22,885 bases of DNA, taken from IMG/VR virus record IMGVR_UViG_3300018084_000016, positions 1 through 22,885 of that record; one strand, given 5' to 3'. Positions 21,574 through 22,885 of the stretch are shown piece by piece. The first letter of the stretch is position 1. Every line of letters begins with the position of its first letter. This DNA is from a virus. Both the position numbers and the translations under genes were made by a program. The notes beneath the pieces are model-generated. The model did not search any database and was not told where the DNA came from. It saw only the letters and a list, made by a program, of their open reading frames with translations.

Positions 21574-21996
21574 CTAGACCTGCGTTGCTACAAATTCAAG
21601 CCGCAGATCGGCATAGTTGGTAATTGCATCCGCTTCTGCACCGGAAAGGGTATACGAGGTAGATGTAAAGGAGGTGGGCAGAGTGTTATCCGCCTGTGAG
21701 GTAATCTGTACCGCTCCTACCATAAGCCGAACTGTGAGGTTGATGTCCGCTGAGCCGGATGCAGGCTGCTTCCTACGCCTCCAACGCATGACGTGGTTCG
21801 CTGAGGAAACCGGATCTGTAACCGTGGTGAGCAGAGTTTCATACTCATTTGCACCAGGCGGAGCCGCTGTTTTGATATAGTCGGCATCATCGAACGCAGA
21901 TTCATCAATTTCCTGGAACATATTGACTGAAGTGCCGTCATCTTCAACCCAAGCGGTATTAACGGTATCGGCACTAGGCCGAGCAAACTGCGCCAT
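21574..21996 (-). CDS. Probable virion protein (140 aa)
   Basis: ATG 21996 overlaps the previous stop by one base (TAATG). The N-terminus is MAQFARPSADTVNTAWVEDD, then MFQEIDESAFDDADYIKTAA, and strands such as HVMRWRRRKQPASGSADINL and TVRLMVGAVQIT. The C-terminus reads EADAITNYADLRLEFVATQV. The series ARP...W, IDE..FDD.DYI and DL.L.F.A recurs in small proteins I have seen in phage structural operons. Length is normal. Role unknown, most likely a head or tail accessory protein. Confidence 0.6.
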   Translation of the reverse strand: MAQFARPSADTVNTAWVEDDGTSVNMFQEIDESAFDDADYIKTAAPPGANEYETLLTTVTDPVSSANHVMRWRRRKQPASGSADINLTVRLMVGAVQITSQADNTLPTSFTSTSYTLSGAEADAITNYADLRLEFVATQV

Positions 21997-22277
21997 TAGC
22001 GCCTCCGTCCTCTAAATTGTGACCAATATCCTATCCCCGGGAGGTTGAATCCCTTGTTGGGATGGAGTCTGATCCAGTATTTGAAGTCCTGGTAGGGAAC
22101 CATTTTTGATTCATCTTCGTGAACAGGGGAATTTTGTATCCCTTCACGGAAATTTGTAAACTCACCCCACTGAAAGATAACCGCCTTACCCCGCTTCTGA
22201 ATAAACTTACTGCCTACTTGCCACACAGCAAGAGCAATAACTACCCCAGCGAGCGTAAATAGGACACTAAGTAGCAT
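21996..22277 (-). CDS. Small membrane-anchored protein (93 aa)
   Basis: ATG 22277 has AAGGGAG upstream and lies within the last codons of the preceding small gene (11-nt overlap). Residues 2-20 (LLSVLFTLAGVVIALAVW) form one hydrophobic helix, followed by a basic segment (KFIQKRGKAV) that would favour the cytoplasmic side. The rest is soluble and ends in arginines (FRGRRR). I see no holin-type second helix and no lysis partner nearby, so calling it a holin would not be justified. A membrane-attached phage accessory protein is all that can be supported. It is coupled to the next gene by TAATG. Confidence 0.6.
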   Translation of the reverse strand: MLLSVLFTLAGVVIALAVWQVGSKFIQKRGKAVIFQWGEFTNFREGIQNSPVHEDESKMVPYQDFKYWIRLHPNKGFNLPGIGYWSQFRGRRR

Positions 22278-22431
22278 TTTGCTCCCTTTCCTTCTCCCAT
22301 TTGTAGAGGGGAGAGCGAATTTCTTTCAGATTTTCGTCTATTTCGGCTTGTAGAGCCTGTTTCGGACGTTTTCCTTGTGTTTCCCGGTATGGTAGACCCG
22401 TTCGGATCTGCTTCCGGTACGTTCTACTCAT
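22267..22431 (-). CDS. First small gene of the cluster (54 aa, basic helical)
   Basis: This 54-residue frame runs from ATG 22431 to TAG 22269-22267. GGAGG lies 7 nt before the ATG. The product begins MSRTYRKQIRTGLPYRETQG and continues with the charged KRPKQALQAEIDENLKEIRS and a Lys/Glu end. It is basic and probably helical. The ribosome binding site and the first two start bases lie in a 6-bp hairpin, and a nine-codon ORF runs across it. I do not recognise the family. It may be a DNA- or RNA-binding regulator, but there is no direct sign of that. Confidence 0.6.
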   Translation of the reverse strand: MSRTYRKQIRTGLPYRETQGKRPKQALQAEIDENLKEIRSPLYKWEKEREQNAT

Positions 22432-22453
22432 CGGATTTCCTCCGATTGGACAC
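22424..22453 (-). CDS. Candidate nine-codon leader ORF
   Basis: A GTG at 22453 with AGGAG exactly five bases upstream opens a nine-codon frame (MSNRRKSDE) that stops at TAG 22426-22424, just past the ATG of the 54-residue gene. Translating it would open the hairpin covering that gene's start. It is too short to be judged by composition and may be chance. Confidence 0.3.
   Translation of the reverse strand: MSNRRKSDE
22430..22446 (-). promoter_or_regulatory. Hairpin that covers the ribosome binding site and start of the first gene
   Basis: The minus strand reads ATCGGA, GGAAA, TCCGAT: a perfect 6-bp stem with a 5-nt loop. The Shine-Dalgarno GGAGG straddles the stem and loop, and the A and T of the ATG lie in the second arm. 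Such a structure would reduce initiation unless opened by a ribosome or an RNA-binding protein. Confidence 0.5.
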
Positions 22454-22594
22454 GTTTTCTCCTAAATTATTGGATGAACCCCGCCGAACATCCTGTTTCC
22501 CCGGGGATAACCCCGTCTCACAGTCTTGGGGCGAATATGAGCATATGGACGGCGCTGAAGTTAGCCACTAAGGGGCCACACTACCGCCAACTTA

Positions 22595-22720
22595 CTACGC
22601 CTTTTCGCCTATATAGCTAAAGTTAGCCTGCAAACCTTCTCCTAACCTAGAAAAAGCCTTACCTATACAGTTTTCAGCTACATTTGTAGACCTTCGCTTA
22701 ATAAAGCCTAAAAGGCTCAT
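22595..22720 (-). CDS. Weak small ORF in the leader (41 aa)
   Basis: ATG 22720 opens a 41-codon frame ending at TAG 22597-22595, starting MSLLGFIKRRSTNVAENCIG. The same frame is open upstream to a GTG at 22744. The peptide looks protein-like, with a hydrophobic start and an Arg pair, but no ribosome binding site precedes either start, and the region is AT-rich. I list it as uncertain; it could be a leader peptide or chance. Confidence 0.25.
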   Translation of the reverse strand: MSLLGFIKRRSTNVAENCIGKAFSRLGEGLQANFSYIGEKA

Positions 22721-22748
22721 ATAAGCATATATTAGGTCTTTCACTAGT

Positions 22749-22777
22749 ATATTACCCTTGGGAGGCACTATTGTAAA
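22749..22777 (-). promoter_or_regulatory. Candidate sigma70-type promoter for the late structural cluster
   Basis: The minus strand has TTTACA at 22777-22772, 17 bases, then TAATAT at 22754-22749. The first box matches TTGACA in 5 of 6 positions and the second matches TATAAT in 4 of 6, with ideal spacing, in an AT-rich stretch just upstream of the leader. A 9-base direct repeat GAAAGACCT flanks it (22785-22777 and 22742-22734). No better promoter is seen in the window. Confidence 0.5.
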
Positions 22778-22885
22778 GGTCTTTCTTCAAATATCCCCCA
22801 AAAGGGGTACAGTCCGAAGGACTTATGTCATGTTTTTGTAGTGAAAAACTTTTTCCCCTGTAGGTTCCAGACAAGCTGAAACTTG

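Larger units (their letters stand above)
22441..22885 (-). other. Leader region with little coding
   Basis: This stretch of about 445 bases is mostly AT-rich and holds no confident protein gene. In the direction of transcription I see the promoter candidate, two small hairpins (AGTCC-TTC-GGACT and CCCC-TTTT-GGGG, about 22793-22822), an AGCCT-TTT-AGGCT hairpin near 22705-22717, the weak 41-codon ORF, a CGGGG-TTAT-CCCCG hairpin at 22502-22515 and the start signals of the nine-codon ORF. A 5' leader or early/late gene boundary fits best. Confidence 0.5.

Noticed and set aside
21996-22277. Holin
   Set aside because: There is only one hydrophobic helix, no lysin gene nearby, and a 70-residue soluble tail. 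The evidence is insufficient to name it a holin.

Overview
The window is a block of late structural genes from a tailed bacteriophage with a podovirus-type (short-tailed) virion. The recognisable hallmarks are a large terminase, a P22-like portal, a scaffold, an HK97-fold capsid protein, a gp4/gp11-like tail adaptor, a large nozzle-like tail protein and a very large internal virion protein. No tape-measure, major tail tube or sheath gene is visible. All well-supported genes lie on the minus strand, so transcription runs from high to low coordinates. Shine-Dalgarno sites are strong (AAGGAG/AGGAGG) and genes are tightly packed, many joined by one-base TAATG stop/start overlaps. No tRNA, integrase, lysis or replication gene is visible, and the sequence does not identify the host.

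Layout in the direction of transcription. (1) 22885-22441: AT-rich leader with a plausible sigma70-type promoter, short repeats, a weak 41-codon ORF, and a nine-codon leader ORF that crosses a hairpin covering the ribosome binding site of the first gene. (2) 22431-18942: ten small genes placed before the terminase. They include a membrane-anchored small protein, several beta-rich virion-type proteins, a protein made of nine 16-residue repeats, a small Cys/His zinc-knuckle protein and a probable decoration or minor head protein. (3) 18931-16434: large terminase, HNH nuclease, zinc-ribbon protein and a coiled-coil protein whose gene overlaps the zinc-ribbon gene out of frame by 197 nt. (4) 16426-11368: portal, a helix-turn-helix protein (possible displaced small terminase), scaffold and major capsid protein, followed by a strong imperfect hairpin. 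(5) 11285-6637: connector-region small proteins, tail adaptor, nozzle-like protein carrying inserted beta domains, and a small tail protein. (6) 6633-1: a tail-fibre-like protein with a GC-rich C-terminal part, then three successive probable internal (ejection) proteins. The last is at least 1321 residues, runs off the window edge and contains an embedded GNAT acetyltransferase-like domain.

Together these genes would package DNA (terminase, HNH, portal), build the head (scaffold, capsid, small decoration-type proteins), close it (adaptor, nozzle), recognise the host (fibre and inserted beta domains) and deliver the genome (ejection-type trio). The most unusual elements are the 16-residue repeat protein, the GNAT-like domain inside the ejection-type protein, the duplicated motif across two adjacent ORFs, the out-of-frame overlap after the HNH gene, and the RNA hairpins after the capsid gene and at the first gene of the cluster.
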